NCBI GenBank assembly: GCA_017505725.1
Contig: JAFVOR010000065.1
Location: 1-43,523 of the forward strand
Reading direction: 5' to 3'
Length of the DNA stretch: 43,523 nucleotides
Source: Alistipes sp.
GTDB taxonomy: Bacteria > Bacteroidota > Bacteroidia > Bacteroidales > Rikenellaceae
Shown piece by piece: positions 16,026 to 24,808 of the stretch; within the stretch, counting starts at the first letter, position 1; every line of letters begins with the position of its first letter. Under the pieces are notes generated by a model, which saw only the letters and a program-made list of their open reading frames with translations, was not told where the DNA came from and searched no databases. The position numbers were made by a program, and so were the translations under genes.

Positions 16026-16901
16026 CTACCTCTTCTGCTTCGCAACGAGTGTACTCGACACCTTTCGTTCGCCTTCGTGGTCAAATTTGCGGTTGTCGCA
16101 AGGGTGGTTCAGCACACCATATTTTTTGCTCCACAGAGCCGACGATCCGCCTCCGTCGAGGTTCATTGCCTCGACCATTCCGAGCCACGAACAGAGCTGC
16201 GTAAGTTCGCCGATGGACATACCCTCGGCATTGCCCTTCGAGCGACCATCGACAACCACCATATAGATATTGCCCTCGGCATCGCAACCCACTGCACTGC
16301 GAGGGTGTCGACGGATGTAGAAGAGCTTCTTGCGCTTCATATCCTCGGCTGTCGACTCGGTGATATCGCGATACGAAATCACCTTGCCATCATCGATAAG
16401 CACAGGGCCGCACGCGATAATATTTTCGCAGGCATTGCACTTATCCTCCAACGATGGGTAGTCGGGTATATCTGTGCTACGCACAATCTCTATCCCCTTG
16501 TCGTACATAAACATCAATCCATTAACACGCGGTAGTGATGCAGGGTGTGTTTCGGAGAGGTTTGCTCCATAGCTCTTGACATAGGTTGTAGGCTTGCTGA
16601 TGGAGACGGCCCAGTAGCAGGCATTGATGGCAAAGTGAGCCCTTGCTGTTTCGCCCACCTCACTCACTTTTGTCACCGCCTCGGGCTGAATAACTCCCAG
16701 CGAGTAGTGTTTGGGCGAGAACTTCACCACCGAGATGGTCTGCGGTGCGCCAAAGAGCTTCACCGAGAGGGTGTAGCCCTCAGCATTCTTGAGTCGCAGA
16801 GTATTTCTCTTAGCCTCTCTAAAAGCCACTTCGTCAGCACTTTGGGCTGATACGGAGAGCGCAAGGCAGAGGATTGCTATGAGACCGAAAAGTCGTTTCA
16901 T
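16026..16901 (-). CDS. Phosphodiester glycosidase family protein (copy 2)
   Basis: Exported protein of 291 aa with a signal peptide ending in LSVSAQ at about residue 20. The NAGPA/DUF2233 domain shows the family marks HFAINACYW, IACGPVLIDDGK, RRHPRSAVGCDAEG, VVVDGRSKGNAEGMSIGEL and EAMNLDGGGSSALW. The human relative (uncovering enzyme) removes GlcNAc from phosphodiester-linked mannose; a bacterial substrate could be a phosphodiester-linked sugar of wall or surface polymers. It follows a paralogue of the same size after 6 bp and is probably co-transcribed from the promoter at 17820. Pro-Arg-Val in place of the paralogue's charged loop and two extra Cys (CNACEN) suggest divergence after duplication. 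Confidence 0.85.
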   Translation of the reverse strand: MKRLFGLIAILCLALSVSAQSADEVAFREAKRNTLRLKNAEGYTLSVKLFGAPQTISVVKFSPKHYSLGVIQPEAVTKVSEVGETARAHFAINACYWAVSISKPTTYVKSYGANLSETHPASLPRVNGLMFMYDKGIEIVRSTDIPDYPSLEDKCNACENIIACGPVLIDDGKVISYRDITESTAEDMKRKKLFYIRRHPRSAVGCDAEGNIYMVVVDGRSKGNAEGMSIGELTQLCSWLGMVEAMNLDGGGSSALWSKKYGVLNHPCDNRKFDHEGERKVSSTLVAKQKR

Positions 16902-16907
16902 TCTTTA

Positions 16908-17789
16908 CTACTTCTTGAGGGTTACAAGCAGACAGCTCGACACCTTGCGGTCGCCTGCGTGGTCATACTTCTTGTTGCGGCAAGGGTAGCTCACTACGCC
17001 CCAATCGCTGCACCACATTGTCGACGAGCCACCTCCGTCGAGGTTGATGGCATCACGCATACCGAGCCAAGCGCAGATCTTGGTAAACTCCTCGATGGTC
17101 ACACCCTCGGCATTGCCCGCCGAGCGACCATCCACCACCACGAGGTAGACATTGCCAGCCTTGTCTGTGCCGACTGCGGTGCGAGGGTGACGCTGTGTGT
17201 AGGTGTAGAAAGCACCCACAGGCTTACCCCCTGCATTGTCGACCATACCCTTGGTGTAGACTGCGTGATCTACGCATACTCCCTCGTCGATAAGCACCGG
17301 ACCCGATGCGAGGATATTCTTGTACTTCTTGGCATAACGAGCCTCCTCGCCAGCCTTGCAGTGGTCAATCACCACACCCTTCTTGCCGATGCACACCACG
17401 CCATCCACGCGCTCCTTCTCGAAATCGGCGGTTACGGCAATCTGCTTGCCATCGAGGCGAAGGAAGGTCGAAGGTTTGTCAATGCGTACATCCCAATAAC
17501 CTGCGTTCACACCAAAGTGAGCACCCGCCTGCTTGGCTGTTACGGCGAGTTTCTGCAACTTGTCAGGCTGCACAACTGTTGTGTTGTAGTGCTTTGGCGA
17601 GTAGCGAATCACCGAGACGGTCTGAGTCGAGTTGAAGAGGTTGACACGCTTGATGACATATCCCGTAGCGTCACCTTTGAGACTGAAGCCATTGCGATTG
17701 GCTGTGACCAAGCGGATAGAGTCTGCGTTTTGTGCAAAAGCCGATATAGCAATCACCGAAGCAGCAATAAGGAGAACAAATTTTTTCAT
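16908..17789 (-). CDS. Phosphodiester glycosidase family protein (copy 1)
   Basis: Exported protein of 293 aa, paralogous to the next gene along its whole length. The signal peptide ends at SAFAQ (about residue 20). Matching motifs are HFGVNAGYWDVRIDKPSTFLR, ILASGPVLIDEGVCVD, QRHPRTAVGTDKAGN, VVVDGRSAGNAEGVTIEEF and DAINLDGGGSSTMW. The Gly-rich LDGGGSS loop and the VVVDGR strand belong to the conserved core of the NAGPA fold. It is the first gene of a two-gene unit with a complete Bacteroidetes promoter (-7 at 17820-17827, -33 at 17848-17851). Confidence 0.87.
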   Translation of the reverse strand: MKKFVLLIAASVIAISAFAQNADSIRLVTANRNGFSLKGDATGYVIKRVNLFNSTQTVSVIRYSPKHYNTTVVQPDKLQKLAVTAKQAGAHFGVNAGYWDVRIDKPSTFLRLDGKQIAVTADFEKERVDGVVCIGKKGVVIDHCKAGEEARYAKKYKNILASGPVLIDEGVCVDHAVYTKGMVDNAGGKPVGAFYTYTQRHPRTAVGTDKAGNVYLVVVDGRSAGNAEGVTIEEFTKICAWLGMRDAINLDGGGSSTMWCSDWGVVSYPCRNKKYDHAGDRKVSSCLLVTLKK

Positions 17790-17819
17790 ATACGGAGTTA
17801 AATTTAGGTTTTATCTTTA

Positions 17820-17851
17820 CAAAGTTATGCTATTTGTGTGAGATTGCCAAA
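17820..17851 (-). promoter_or_regulatory. Promoter of the phosphodiester glycosidase pair
   Basis: Read on the minus strand, TTTG (17848-17851) is followed after exactly 20 bp by TAACTTTG (17820-17827), matching both boxes of the Bacteroidetes consensus. The start codon at 17789 is 30 bp downstream of the -7 box. Confidence 0.75.
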
Positions 17852-17923
17852 TTTTTAGCGTGACACATCGTATTCATTATACCAATTTACACAAAGAAAG
17901 CTGTTGCGATATCTCCGATTCAA

Positions 17924-17955
17924 TTTGGGATTCTCGCCCTTTTATCCTATATTTG
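17924..17955 (+). promoter_or_regulatory. Promoter of ybaK
   Basis: TTTG at 17924-17927 is followed after exactly 20 bp by TATATTTG at 17948-17955, matching both boxes of the Bacteroidetes consensus. The ybaK ATG is 70 bp further on. This promoter is divergent from that of the glycosidase pair. Confidence 0.75.
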
Positions 17956-18025
17956 CGCTAGAATCGACTATGTGAAGAAGATTCGATAACCCATAACCCA
18001 CCTTACCAATTGTAGAGATAGTAAA

Positions 18026-18508
18026 ATGGCAAAGCAAAACATCAATAAGACCAATGCAGCACGACTGCTCGACCGTGCCAAGATAGCCTACGAACTCATC
18101 CCCTATGAGGTCGATGAGAGCCTCGCTGCAACCCACGTTGCCGAGGAGTTGGGCGAGCCTATCGAGCAAGTTTTCAAGACCTTAGTCTTGAAGGGAGATC
18201 GGGCAGGCCACTTCGTCTGCGTCATTCCGGGCGACAAGGAGGTCGACCTGAAGGTGGCAGCGCGAGTCTCGGGCAACAAGAAGTGCGACCTTATCCCTAT
18301 GAAGGAGCTTCTGCCGACTACGGGTTATATTCGTGGTGGCTGCACCCCTATCGGTATGAAGAAGCCCTTCCCGACCTTCATCGATGAGTCGTGCCTTGCC
18401 TTCGACTATATCTATATAAGTGCAGGTCAGCGAGGTCTTCAGCTGCGCCTCTCGCCCACCGATCTTATAGCCTACACTCAAGCCAAAACCGACAAACTGA
18501 CACTCTAA
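18026..18508 (+). CDS. ybaK: Cys-tRNA(Pro)/Cys-tRNA(Cys) deacylase YbaK/EbsC
   Basis: Cytoplasmic editing enzyme that removes cysteine from mischarged tRNA(Pro). It is 160 aa, the usual YbaK length. The fold core is seen in NAARLLDRAKIAYELIPYEVDE, VFKTLVLKGDRAGHFVCVIPGDKEVDLKVAAR and GGCTPIGMKKPFPTFIDES, which carry the conserved Lys and the GxxxP-type loop of the family. The closing SAGQRGLQLRLSPTDLI segment is also typical. A complete promoter precedes it, and the glycosyltransferase starts 4 bp after its stop. Confidence 0.9.
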   Translation: MAKQNINKTNAARLLDRAKIAYELIPYEVDESLAATHVAEELGEPIEQVFKTLVLKGDRAGHFVCVIPGDKEVDLKVAARVSGNKKCDLIPMKELLPTTGYIRGGCTPIGMKKPFPTFIDESCLAFDYIYISAGQRGLQLRLSPTDLIAYTQAKTDKLTL

Positions 18509-18512
18509 AGCT

Positions 18513-19439
18513 ATGCCCAAAGTTTCCGTTATAGTTCCCGTTCACAACACTGAGCCATATCTTCGCGCTTGTGTCAATTCGATAATCAGGCAGACCCTCT
18601 CCGATATAGAGATTATCTTGATTGAGAATTGCTCTACAGATAACTCGTTGGCTCTATGTCACGAGTTGGCTGCCTCGGACAGTCGTATCAAGGTGTTGAG
18701 CATCACCAAAGCCGACCTCTCGACCGCACGAAATGAGGGCGTAAAGGTGGCAACAGGCGACTATGTGGGCTTTGTGGATAGCGACGACACCATACTGCCC
18801 GAGATGTTCGAAGATATGTACAAGCTGGCCGCAGAGCACGATTTGGGGCTGGTATGCATCAATCTGCACAAGATATTCGACGATCGCCCTGAGAAGTACC
18901 TCTACCCCGAGAATGGCAAAATACGCCTCCTCTCGGCAAAGGAGATGACCACTCTCAACCTCACCGACAAGAGTCCGGCCTATGTCTGCACCCACCTATT
19001 CCGTCGCACCCTCTTCGATAGTCTCGCCTTCCCCGAGAATATCTACTACGAGGATCGCGCCTCGACATTCCGCTTCACCGCCTCGTGTGGTCGAGGAGCC
19101 ATCATCAACCGCTCCTACTATCGCTACTATTGTCGCAAGGGTAGCATAAGTCGTTCCTACAGCTGGAAGCACTATCGTGACTTTGCCTATGCCAACCTCT
19201 GTCGCCTCGAGTTTATCAACCACTCGGGACTATATGGCGACGACGAGAAGGCCTCGGTGGCATCCGCCTCGGCCGATTCGTTCCTACGCAAGTTGCGCCA
19301 TATGCTCACGAAAGCAAAAACCCCCGAAGAGCGTTCGGAGGCTATGGAGTGGTGCAAACATATCGATCTGATACCCAAGGGTACACGCCTGCCATTGAAG
19401 GCACGATTGATTCGTCTCTACATTCGACACCTATTGTAG
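18513..19439 (+). CDS. Glycosyltransferase family 2
   Basis: Cytoplasmic or membrane-associated sugar transferase of 308 aa with the GT-A fold. The nucleotide-binding start KVSVIVPVHNTEPYLRACVNSIIRQTLSDIEIILIENCSTDNS and the metal-binding acidic motif VGFVDSDDTILPEMFE are clear. A YYEDRASTFRF segment suits the catalytic region. The last 120 residues are basic, with no membrane helix seen. It is coupled to ybaK by a 4-bp gap. Its 3' end overlaps the convergent glycosyltransferase by 22 bp. The product is likely a surface glycan; donor and acceptor cannot be read. Confidence 0.87.
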   Translation: MPKVSVIVPVHNTEPYLRACVNSIIRQTLSDIEIILIENCSTDNSLALCHELAASDSRIKVLSITKADLSTARNEGVKVATGDYVGFVDSDDTILPEMFEDMYKLAAEHDLGLVCINLHKIFDDRPEKYLYPENGKIRLLSAKEMTTLNLTDKSPAYVCTHLFRRTLFDSLAFPENIYYEDRASTFRFTASCGRGAIINRSYYRYYCRKGSISRSYSWKHYRDFAYANLCRLEFINHSGLYGDDEKASVASASADSFLRKLRHMLTKAKTPEERSEAMEWCKHIDLIPKGTRLPLKARLIRLYIRHLL

Positions 19440-20359
19440 ATCTTCACAAATATCTGGAATAGAAGCGGAGTGCGGTAGTGCGTGCTCAGCTTCGCCTTGC
19501 TTATAGCCTCACTCAACCACGGGAACTCCTCGAATAGGTTGCCCTTGTGGATTATGGAGTGCCATCCTGCACGCAACACTATGCCATCGACCACACCCTC
19601 GACAGGGCTACCCTCGAGCCGATCCTTGTAGTCGATATAGAGTCCCAAAAGGTTGCGCGACGAGGCCATATGGCGCACGCTGCGCTTCTGGGCACACATC
19701 GATGCCGAGTTGGTCTTGCGGTAGTGGTAGAGAGTCTCGGGCAGATGGGCAATGCTCTCGGCATAGAATATAATCTGCGACATCAGGTAGATATCCTCGT
19801 GCATACCGAGTTTAGGGAACGAGACGAAGTTATCGGTGTAGAGTCGGCGACGGAAACACTTGGTTACGGTGTAACCATAGGAGTTGTAGTTGAGGATGTT
19901 GCGTACCCACAACCGCTTTGTCTCGGCGGTGTAGGTGCGTTCGTATTTCACGCTCTGCTTGCCCCCGCCATACTCCTTCACGAGGTGGAAATAGATCAAA
20001 TCGGCATCGGTACGCTCCGCTTCGGCCATCACTCGCTCTACGGCGTTGAGCTCAAGCCAATCGTCCGAGTCGGCAAAGAGTATATACTCGCCCTCGGCAC
20101 GATCCAAACCCGCCTTGCGAGCCGATGGAAGACCGCCGTTCTCTTTGTTGATGATGACTATGCGCTCCTTCAGATGCGAGAATCGCTCCTCGATGAGAGC
20201 CTCCAGAAGCTCCATCGAGCGATCCTTTGTGCCATCGTTCACGAATATAAACTGGATGTCGTCGAAAGTCTGCCCCAACACGCTCTCGGCACATTGGCAG
20301 ATATACTGCTCAACACCATAGATGGGTACAATGAGCGATATTTTGTAGCGATTCACCAT
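19418..20359 (-). CDS. Glycosyltransferase family 2
   Basis: GT-A fold sugar transferase, 313 aa from the ATG that opens VNRYKISLIVPIYGVEQYI. The open frame runs 114 bp further upstream, but that part lies inside the Stealth gene and has no family character, so the shorter start is used. Motifs are SVLGQTFDDIQFIFVNDGTKDRS, NKENGGLPSARKAGLDRAEGEYILFADSDDWLELNAVE and a KLGMHEDIYLMSQI catalytic region. It lies 5 bp behind the Stealth transferase, which suggests a joint role in capsule or surface polysaccharide assembly. Its tail overlaps the convergent GT2 by 22 bp. Confidence 0.87.
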   Translation of the reverse strand: MVNRYKISLIVPIYGVEQYICQCAESVLGQTFDDIQFIFVNDGTKDRSMELLEALIEERFSHLKERIVIINKENGGLPSARKAGLDRAEGEYILFADSDDWLELNAVERVMAEAERTDADLIYFHLVKEYGGGKQSVKYERTYTAETKRLWVRNILNYNSYGYTVTKCFRRRLYTDNFVSFPKLGMHEDIYLMSQIIFYAESIAHLPETLYHYRKTNSASMCAQKRSVRHMASSRNLLGLYIDYKDRLEGSPVEGVVDGIVLRAGWHSIIHKGNLFEEFPWLSEAISKAKLSTHYRTPLLFQIFVKIYNRCRM

Positions 20360-20364
20360 CCCTG

Positions 20365-21246
20365 TTAGAGCTCGAATTTCGACTTCTGCGGGAAGCGCAA
20401 CTCGAATGCCTCGAGAAGAGCCGAGCGCAACTCGTTGTAACGCTCCTCCGAGAGCTGTACATCGTTCACACACAAGAGCTTGTGCTTAGGGCTTGTAATG
20501 CTGTCGTGCAGCACCTTTGCAGAGGTTACACCCACCGAGATGTGCCTCTTCGAGAGTCTACGGCGCACCAACTTGCCCTTCAGATACATATAGTCGAGAT
20601 AGAGATATTGGTTGAGATTCGACTCGCTGCGGAGCTTTGTGCAGGTGTACTTTGTGATCTCGACAGGAGCCTTCGAGTAGGCCTCCATACACTCGCTCTT
20701 GAACATAGGGGTGCAGACGTGCTGAGGTCGAAGGAAGAAGAGGCACTTTCTGCGGCTCAGCAGCTTGCGTGCAAAGCGATCGGAGTTGCGACATATCTTC
20801 TTGAACATATCGAACGCACAGAGGTGGCGAGACATACCGAGGTAACACTTACCATCGCTGAAGAAGTCGCTCTTCTTGCAAGGCAACATCGGGAATATAT
20901 CGTCATTGAAGTAGAGGTACTCCTCGTCGAGGTCGGCAATGCGGTGGAGGAACATCTCTATCGGGTTGCAGTTGAAGACCGGCAAGAACTCGGCAGGGAT
21001 GATATCCTTGTGGAGTACGATGTGCACCTCCTCACGATTGACCCACTCGGGAACCTGACTCTCGTGCGACACCACAAGGTGCACCTTGCGCACAAAAGGC
21101 ATATTCTCGGCTATACCACGAAAGAGATATTGCAAAGTGCCCCAATCGCGAAAACGCTTCTCCTCTATAGGTTTGTCGGTGTGCTGCTCGTAGTCGCGCT
21201 GCCACACAGGATCCAAACCATTTACATAGGTGATAACTATATCCAT
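20365..21246 (-). CDS. Stealth-family polysaccharide phosphotransferase
   Basis: Enzyme of 293 aa of the Stealth family, which transfers sugar-1-phosphate to build phosphodiester-linked capsule chains. The conserved blocks appear in order: CR1 at the very start (DIVITYVNGLDPVWQ), CR2 around FRDWGTLQYLFRGIAENMPFVRKVHLVVSHESQVPEWVN and NCNPIEMFLHRIADLDEEYLYFNDDIFP, CR3 around the RPQHVCTPMFKS stretch, and a short CR4-like C-terminus. It is followed by a GT2 after 5 bp and has its own promoter (-7 at 21289). Interestingly, this genome segment also encodes phosphodiester glycosidases, the opposite chemistry. Confidence 0.87.
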   Translation of the reverse strand: MDIVITYVNGLDPVWQRDYEQHTDKPIEEKRFRDWGTLQYLFRGIAENMPFVRKVHLVVSHESQVPEWVNREEVHIVLHKDIIPAEFLPVFNCNPIEMFLHRIADLDEEYLYFNDDIFPMLPCKKSDFFSDGKCYLGMSRHLCAFDMFKKICRNSDRFARKLLSRRKCLFFLRPQHVCTPMFKSECMEAYSKAPVEITKYTCTKLRSESNLNQYLYLDYMYLKGKLVRRRLSKRHISVGVTSAKVLHDSITSPKHKLLCVNDVQLSEERYNELRSALLEAFELRFPQKSKFEL

Positions 21247-21288
21247 CTATATCTCGATTTTGCAACTTTTGGTTGACTGTTTCATCCA

Positions 21289-21319
21289 CAAAGTTATACT
21301 ATAAAATTCTTTTTTCAAA
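21289..21319 (-). promoter_or_regulatory. Promoter of the Stealth/GT2 unit
   Basis: On the minus strand, TTTG (21316-21319) is followed after 19 bp by TAACTTTG (21289-21296), a full match to the Bacteroidetes -33/-7 pattern. It lies 42 bp upstream of the Stealth start. Confidence 0.72.
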
Positions 21320-21350
21320 TTTTTTTCGACTATTCCGACTCGCGGAGCAT

Positions 21351-21725
21351 CTATTTTTCGACCTTACCACTCCACGAAAGTATGCCTCCGTCGAGCTCGG
21401 TTATCTGCCTAAAGCCAAGCGCAGATATCCTCTCGGCAGCTATTTTGCTGCGTCGACCACTGCGACAATAGACCGCCACAGGGCGACTTTTGTCGAGTTT
21501 GGCAACCTCGGCATCGAACTCTGTGCCATTCACGTCGATATTAATTGCACCCACGATGTGTCCCGAGGCATATTCGTTTGCGGTGCGGGCATCGACAATC
21601 TGCACGCCCTCCACCTCGATAGCCTTGGCAAACTCCGCCTCGCCGACCGAGATAAACCCTCTGTTCTCTGCCCTGCAACCCAATGCCGAGCAGAGGGCAA
21701 GCACTCCCAACAAAAACTTTTTCAT
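21351..21725 (-). CDS. Exported rhodanese-like protein
   Basis: Single-domain rhodanese of 124 aa. A hydrophobic signal of about 17 residues ends in ALGC, which may be a lipobox, so the protein could be periplasmic or membrane-anchored. The domain shows VQIVDARTANEYASGHIVGAINID and the active-site loop AVYCRSGRRSK with Cys87. Family members bind or transfer sulfane sulfur; the partner here is unknown. It follows the 188-aa protein by 12 bp. Confidence 0.85.
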   Translation of the reverse strand: MKKFLLGVLALCSALGCRAENRGFISVGEAEFAKAIEVEGVQIVDARTANEYASGHIVGAINIDVNGTEFDAEVAKLDKSRPVAVYCRSGRRSKIAAERISALGFRQITELDGGILSWSGKVEK

Positions 21726-21737
21726 AGTGATAAATCT

Positions 21738-22304
21738 TTAATTTACACGCTCCTCGCCGAGGTTGACCTTCTCGAACTTGTAGCCCAAACGGTGCAACTC
21801 CATAGCAGCACCAATGCGGAACATCACCTGCGTAGTGCGAGCGAAGATGTAGAATGCCTTGGTGCTCTGCGCCTCGGTATCCTCGCGGCGGATGTAGGTG
21901 ATGGCGGTATTGGCTGCGCGGCGCATCATATCCTCAATCTTCTGTGCCTCCTCGCTCTCGAGCGACAAACCGAGGATGTTCTGCATAATATGCTCGTCCA
22001 TATCGTCGAAACCCTCCTTGCCGTGCAACTTCTCGTATGGCTCGGTGGAGTAGCGCTCCCAATCCTCGTCCCAGCGGTGCGCTACAGCCATTCCCACATA
22101 TCCAGCCCACGCAATGGCGGCAGCAGGGTAGGCATTCACCTGTGGCACAGCATCGGCCATATACTCCGGTGCGTAAGCCTTCCAGCGCTCATCTATATCC
22201 TCCGACGCAAGAAGAGTGCCCTCCAACATCTTGTGCGAGGTGCACGACTTGAGTATCGCCTGCAAGAGGTTGTTCTCAAAGGTGTCGTAATATTCTTGTT
22301 CCAT
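21738..22304 (-). CDS. Conserved protein of unknown function
   Basis: Predicted soluble protein of 188 aa, mostly helical and acidic, with no signal peptide. It contains a Gly/Ala-rich segment (YPAAAIAWAGYVGMAVAHRWDEDW) that could form one amphipathic or re-entrant helix. A second helical block (MRRAANTAITYIRREDTEAQSTKAFYIFARTTQVMFRIGAAMELHRLGY) follows. I recognise no family. It sits 26 bp behind the PA14-GH3 gene and 12 bp before the rhodanese, so it is probably co-transcribed with them. Confidence 0.65.
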   Translation of the reverse strand: MEQEYYDTFENNLLQAILKSCTSHKMLEGTLLASEDIDERWKAYAPEYMADAVPQVNAYPAAAIAWAGYVGMAVAHRWDEDWERYSTEPYEKLHGKEGFDDMDEHIMQNILGLSLESEEAQKIEDMMRRAANTAITYIRREDTEAQSTKAFYIFARTTQVMFRIGAAMELHRLGYKFEKVNLGEERVN

Positions 22305-22330
22305 CTGTTCTAAATCTGTTCTGTTTCAAA

Positions 22331-24790
22331 TTAGTGCTTCACAATCTTGGTGAAGTGAATCTCCTGCGATGATGAACCGACATAGATGGTCACATCCTTC
22401 GAGGCATCAGCCCAATTGTGCGAGAAGATGTCGTAATATGCCAACTCCTTGTAAGGCAATGTGATAGAGAAGTGGCGAGTTGCACCCTTCTTGATTACTG
22501 CCTTGTCGTAGCCCTTCAACGCCTTGACAGGGTGCGGAACCGTCTTGTCATTGTAACCCACATAGACCTGAGCAACCTCGGCACCATCCATCTTGCCAGT
22601 GTTGGTTACATCGAACTCCACGAGGTAACCCTCAGCCGATGGAGTAACTTTCAAATTGCTATACTCGAAGGTGGTGTAGCTCAAACCATAGCCGAATGGG
22701 AAGAGAGGCTTCACCTCCTTGCGGTCGTAGCCACGATAGCCGAGGAATACGCCCTCCTTGTAGTTTACGCGCTTATAAGGGCTCTTGCGGGTATCTACAT
22801 CGAGGTTGTGGTAGTAGCTGCCCCAGGTTGGGTTATCCTCCAATCGACGCTCGATAGAGATTGGAAGGTGGCCACTTGGCGAGAGCTTGCCCGAGATAAT
22901 CTCGGCGATGGCCTGACCGCCCTTCTGACCTGGATACCAAGCCAGCAACACCGCCTTTGCCGAGTTTAACCAGCTCTCCATCTCAAAACCGCCACCAGCA
23001 TTCACTACCACGATAACATTAGGGTTGATTGCGGCAACATCGCTGATGAACTTGCCTTGCTCGTATGGCAACTCGAATGTTCGGTCACGATTCTCCTTCT
23101 CAGTCGAAGAGTCGAAGCCTACGCATACAACAACTGCATCTGCCGACTTGAAGGTCTTGGCATTCTGCTTGAGGTAGCCCTTATTGTAGATTTGGAATGC
23201 CACTCTCGCATCGCTCGAGTTGTCAAAGTACTCGATGCGGATGTTATACTTCTTGTTTGCCTTCGCCTTGAAGAGGTAGGAGTGCTTTGTGACACTGTGG
23301 TTGCGCCAGTCGGAGATAACCTCCTCGTCATCAATATACATACGGTAGCCATCGTCGCCCGAAAGCTCGAACAAAAGCTCCTCGTTCTCCTTGCTATAGA
23401 ATACTCCACTCCAACGAATCGAGAAGCCATCCTTCTTCACGATGCCACCCTTTGGCGAGGCCTTCTTCCAGTTGTGCTTGATGTATTTTGCGGTGTAGCT
23501 CCACACAGCCTCGCCCGAGCAGTTCTTTGTGTTGAAGTACTCGGCCTTCAAACCCGCACTCTTGAGGTTCGACTCGGTGTAAAAGTGGTTTTCTAACGAA
23601 TGGGTGAAGAGATCTTCGGTAGAGATTGTTTTGTAGCTCTCCACCTGCGAAAGTCCCTCGGTCACCGAGCAGGTCTCGAATGGGTGAACAAAGCCACTAC
23701 CACCGCCTGTAGGGATGGTCTTCGATTGAATGCCTGTTACAGCTACCTTACCACTCTTGAGTGGGAGAATACCATCGTTCTTGAGCATCACGATACCATT
23801 GCGAGCAAGCTCGAGCGAAGCGTTATCCGAGAATGGGTTGCGCTCACTAAACTCCTCGCTCTTCTGTGGACGGTCGAAGAATCCGAAGGCGATAAGTGTC
23901 TGGAGGATATTCTGAACCTTGGTGTCGATGGTGCGAACATCCACAACACCATTTGCGATAGCCTCGGCGAGGTGCTTGTGGTTCATCACACGACCTTCAG
24001 GCATCTCGAGGTCGAGACCTCCATTTGCGGCATTGATTGCCGAGTAGGTTGCAGTCCAATCCGACATCAATATACCCTCGAAGCCCCACATTTTACGCAA
24101 AATGTCGATGTTGAGGTAGGTATTCTCTGTTGCGTGCACCGAGTTGATAAGGTTGTACGATGCCATCAAAGAGCCAACTTGAGCCTCCTCAACTGCTGCG
24201 CGGAATGCTGGGAGATAGATCTCGTGCAAAGTGCGCTCGTCAATATCCGACGATACATGGTGACGATTCCACTCTTGGTTGTTGGCTGCATAGTGCTTGA
24301 TGCAAGCCATAACCCCCTGACTCTGCACACCTTTAATATATTGCACTGCGGTCTGCGCTGCGAGGTAAGGATCCTCGCCAAAGTACTCGAAGTTGCGACC
24401 ACATAGTGGTGAACGATAGATATTCACGCCTGGTCCGAGCAAGATATGCACACCGCGTGCGCGACAATCCTGACCAAGTCCTACACCCATATTGCGAACA
24501 GCCTCCTTGTTCCAAGTGGCTGCTACAGCAACACCCGAAGCAAACATTGTACTCTTGGTGTTGTTACGAACACCTTGAGGACCGTCGGCCATACGAATTT
24601 CGGGGATGCCAAGTCGCTCGATAGGGCGAATGTAGAAGCGTTTGTAACCACCGATATACTCGAGCTTCTCCTCGAGAGTCATCTTTGATACGAGCTCTGC
24701 CGCACGACGCTTTGCATCGTCGGTAATCTGCTGGGCTGAGGTTGTTGCAACTACCAACAAACCGCACAATAAAAGGGCTAATCTTCTCAC
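22331..24790 (-). CDS. Glycoside hydrolase family 3 enzyme with PA14 domain
   Basis: Exported beta-glycosidase of 819 aa with a signal peptide ending at ATTSAQ (about residue 20). The TIM barrel has MADGPQGVR (67-75), GRNFEYFGEDP (131-141), IKHYAANNQEWNRH (164-177) and the nucleophile Asp244 in LMSDWTATY. A PA14 domain (about 410-538, GLKAEYFNTKN through ELSGDDGYRMYIDDEEVI) is inserted in the alpha/beta sandwich domain; in related enzymes it shapes the active site for oligosaccharides. The C-terminal fibronectin III-like domain begins near FGYGLSYTTFEYSN. It starts 18 bp behind the symporter and is probably in one operon with it. Confidence 0.92.
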   Translation of the reverse strand: MRRLALLLCGLLVVATTSAQQITDDAKRRAAELVSKMTLEEKLEYIGGYKRFYIRPIERLGIPEIRMADGPQGVRNNTKSTMFASGVAVAATWNKEAVRNMGVGLGQDCRARGVHILLGPGVNIYRSPLCGRNFEYFGEDPYLAAQTAVQYIKGVQSQGVMACIKHYAANNQEWNRHHVSSDIDERTLHEIYLPAFRAAVEEAQVGSLMASYNLINSVHATENTYLNIDILRKMWGFEGILMSDWTATYSAINAANGGLDLEMPEGRVMNHKHLAEAIANGVVDVRTIDTKVQNILQTLIAFGFFDRPQKSEEFSERNPFSDNASLELARNGIVMLKNDGILPLKSGKVAVTGIQSKTIPTGGGSGFVHPFETCSVTEGLSQVESYKTISTEDLFTHSLENHFYTESNLKSAGLKAEYFNTKNCSGEAVWSYTAKYIKHNWKKASPKGGIVKKDGFSIRWSGVFYSKENEELLFELSGDDGYRMYIDDEEVISDWRNHSVTKHSYLFKAKANKKYNIRIEYFDNSSDARVAFQIYNKGYLKQNAKTFKSADAVVVCVGFDSSTEKENRDRTFELPYEQGKFISDVAAINPNVIVVVNAGGGFEMESWLNSAKAVLLAWYPGQKGGQAIAEIISGKLSPSGHLPISIERRLEDNPTWGSYYHNLDVDTRKSPYKRVNYKEGVFLGYRGYDRKEVKPLFPFGYGLSYTTFEYSNLKVTPSAEGYLVEFDVTNTGKMDGAEVAQVYVGYNDKTVPHPVKALKGYDKAVIKKGATRHFSITLPYKELAYYDIFSHNWADASKDVTIYVGSSSQEIHFTKIVKH

Positions 24791-24808
24791 GATTTTATTT
24801 TTTAGGGT

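Noticed and set aside
20360-20473. 38-residue N-terminal extension of the minus-strand GT2
   Set aside because: It overlaps the Stealth gene and lacks family sequence; the ATG at 20359 directly precedes the GT-A start.
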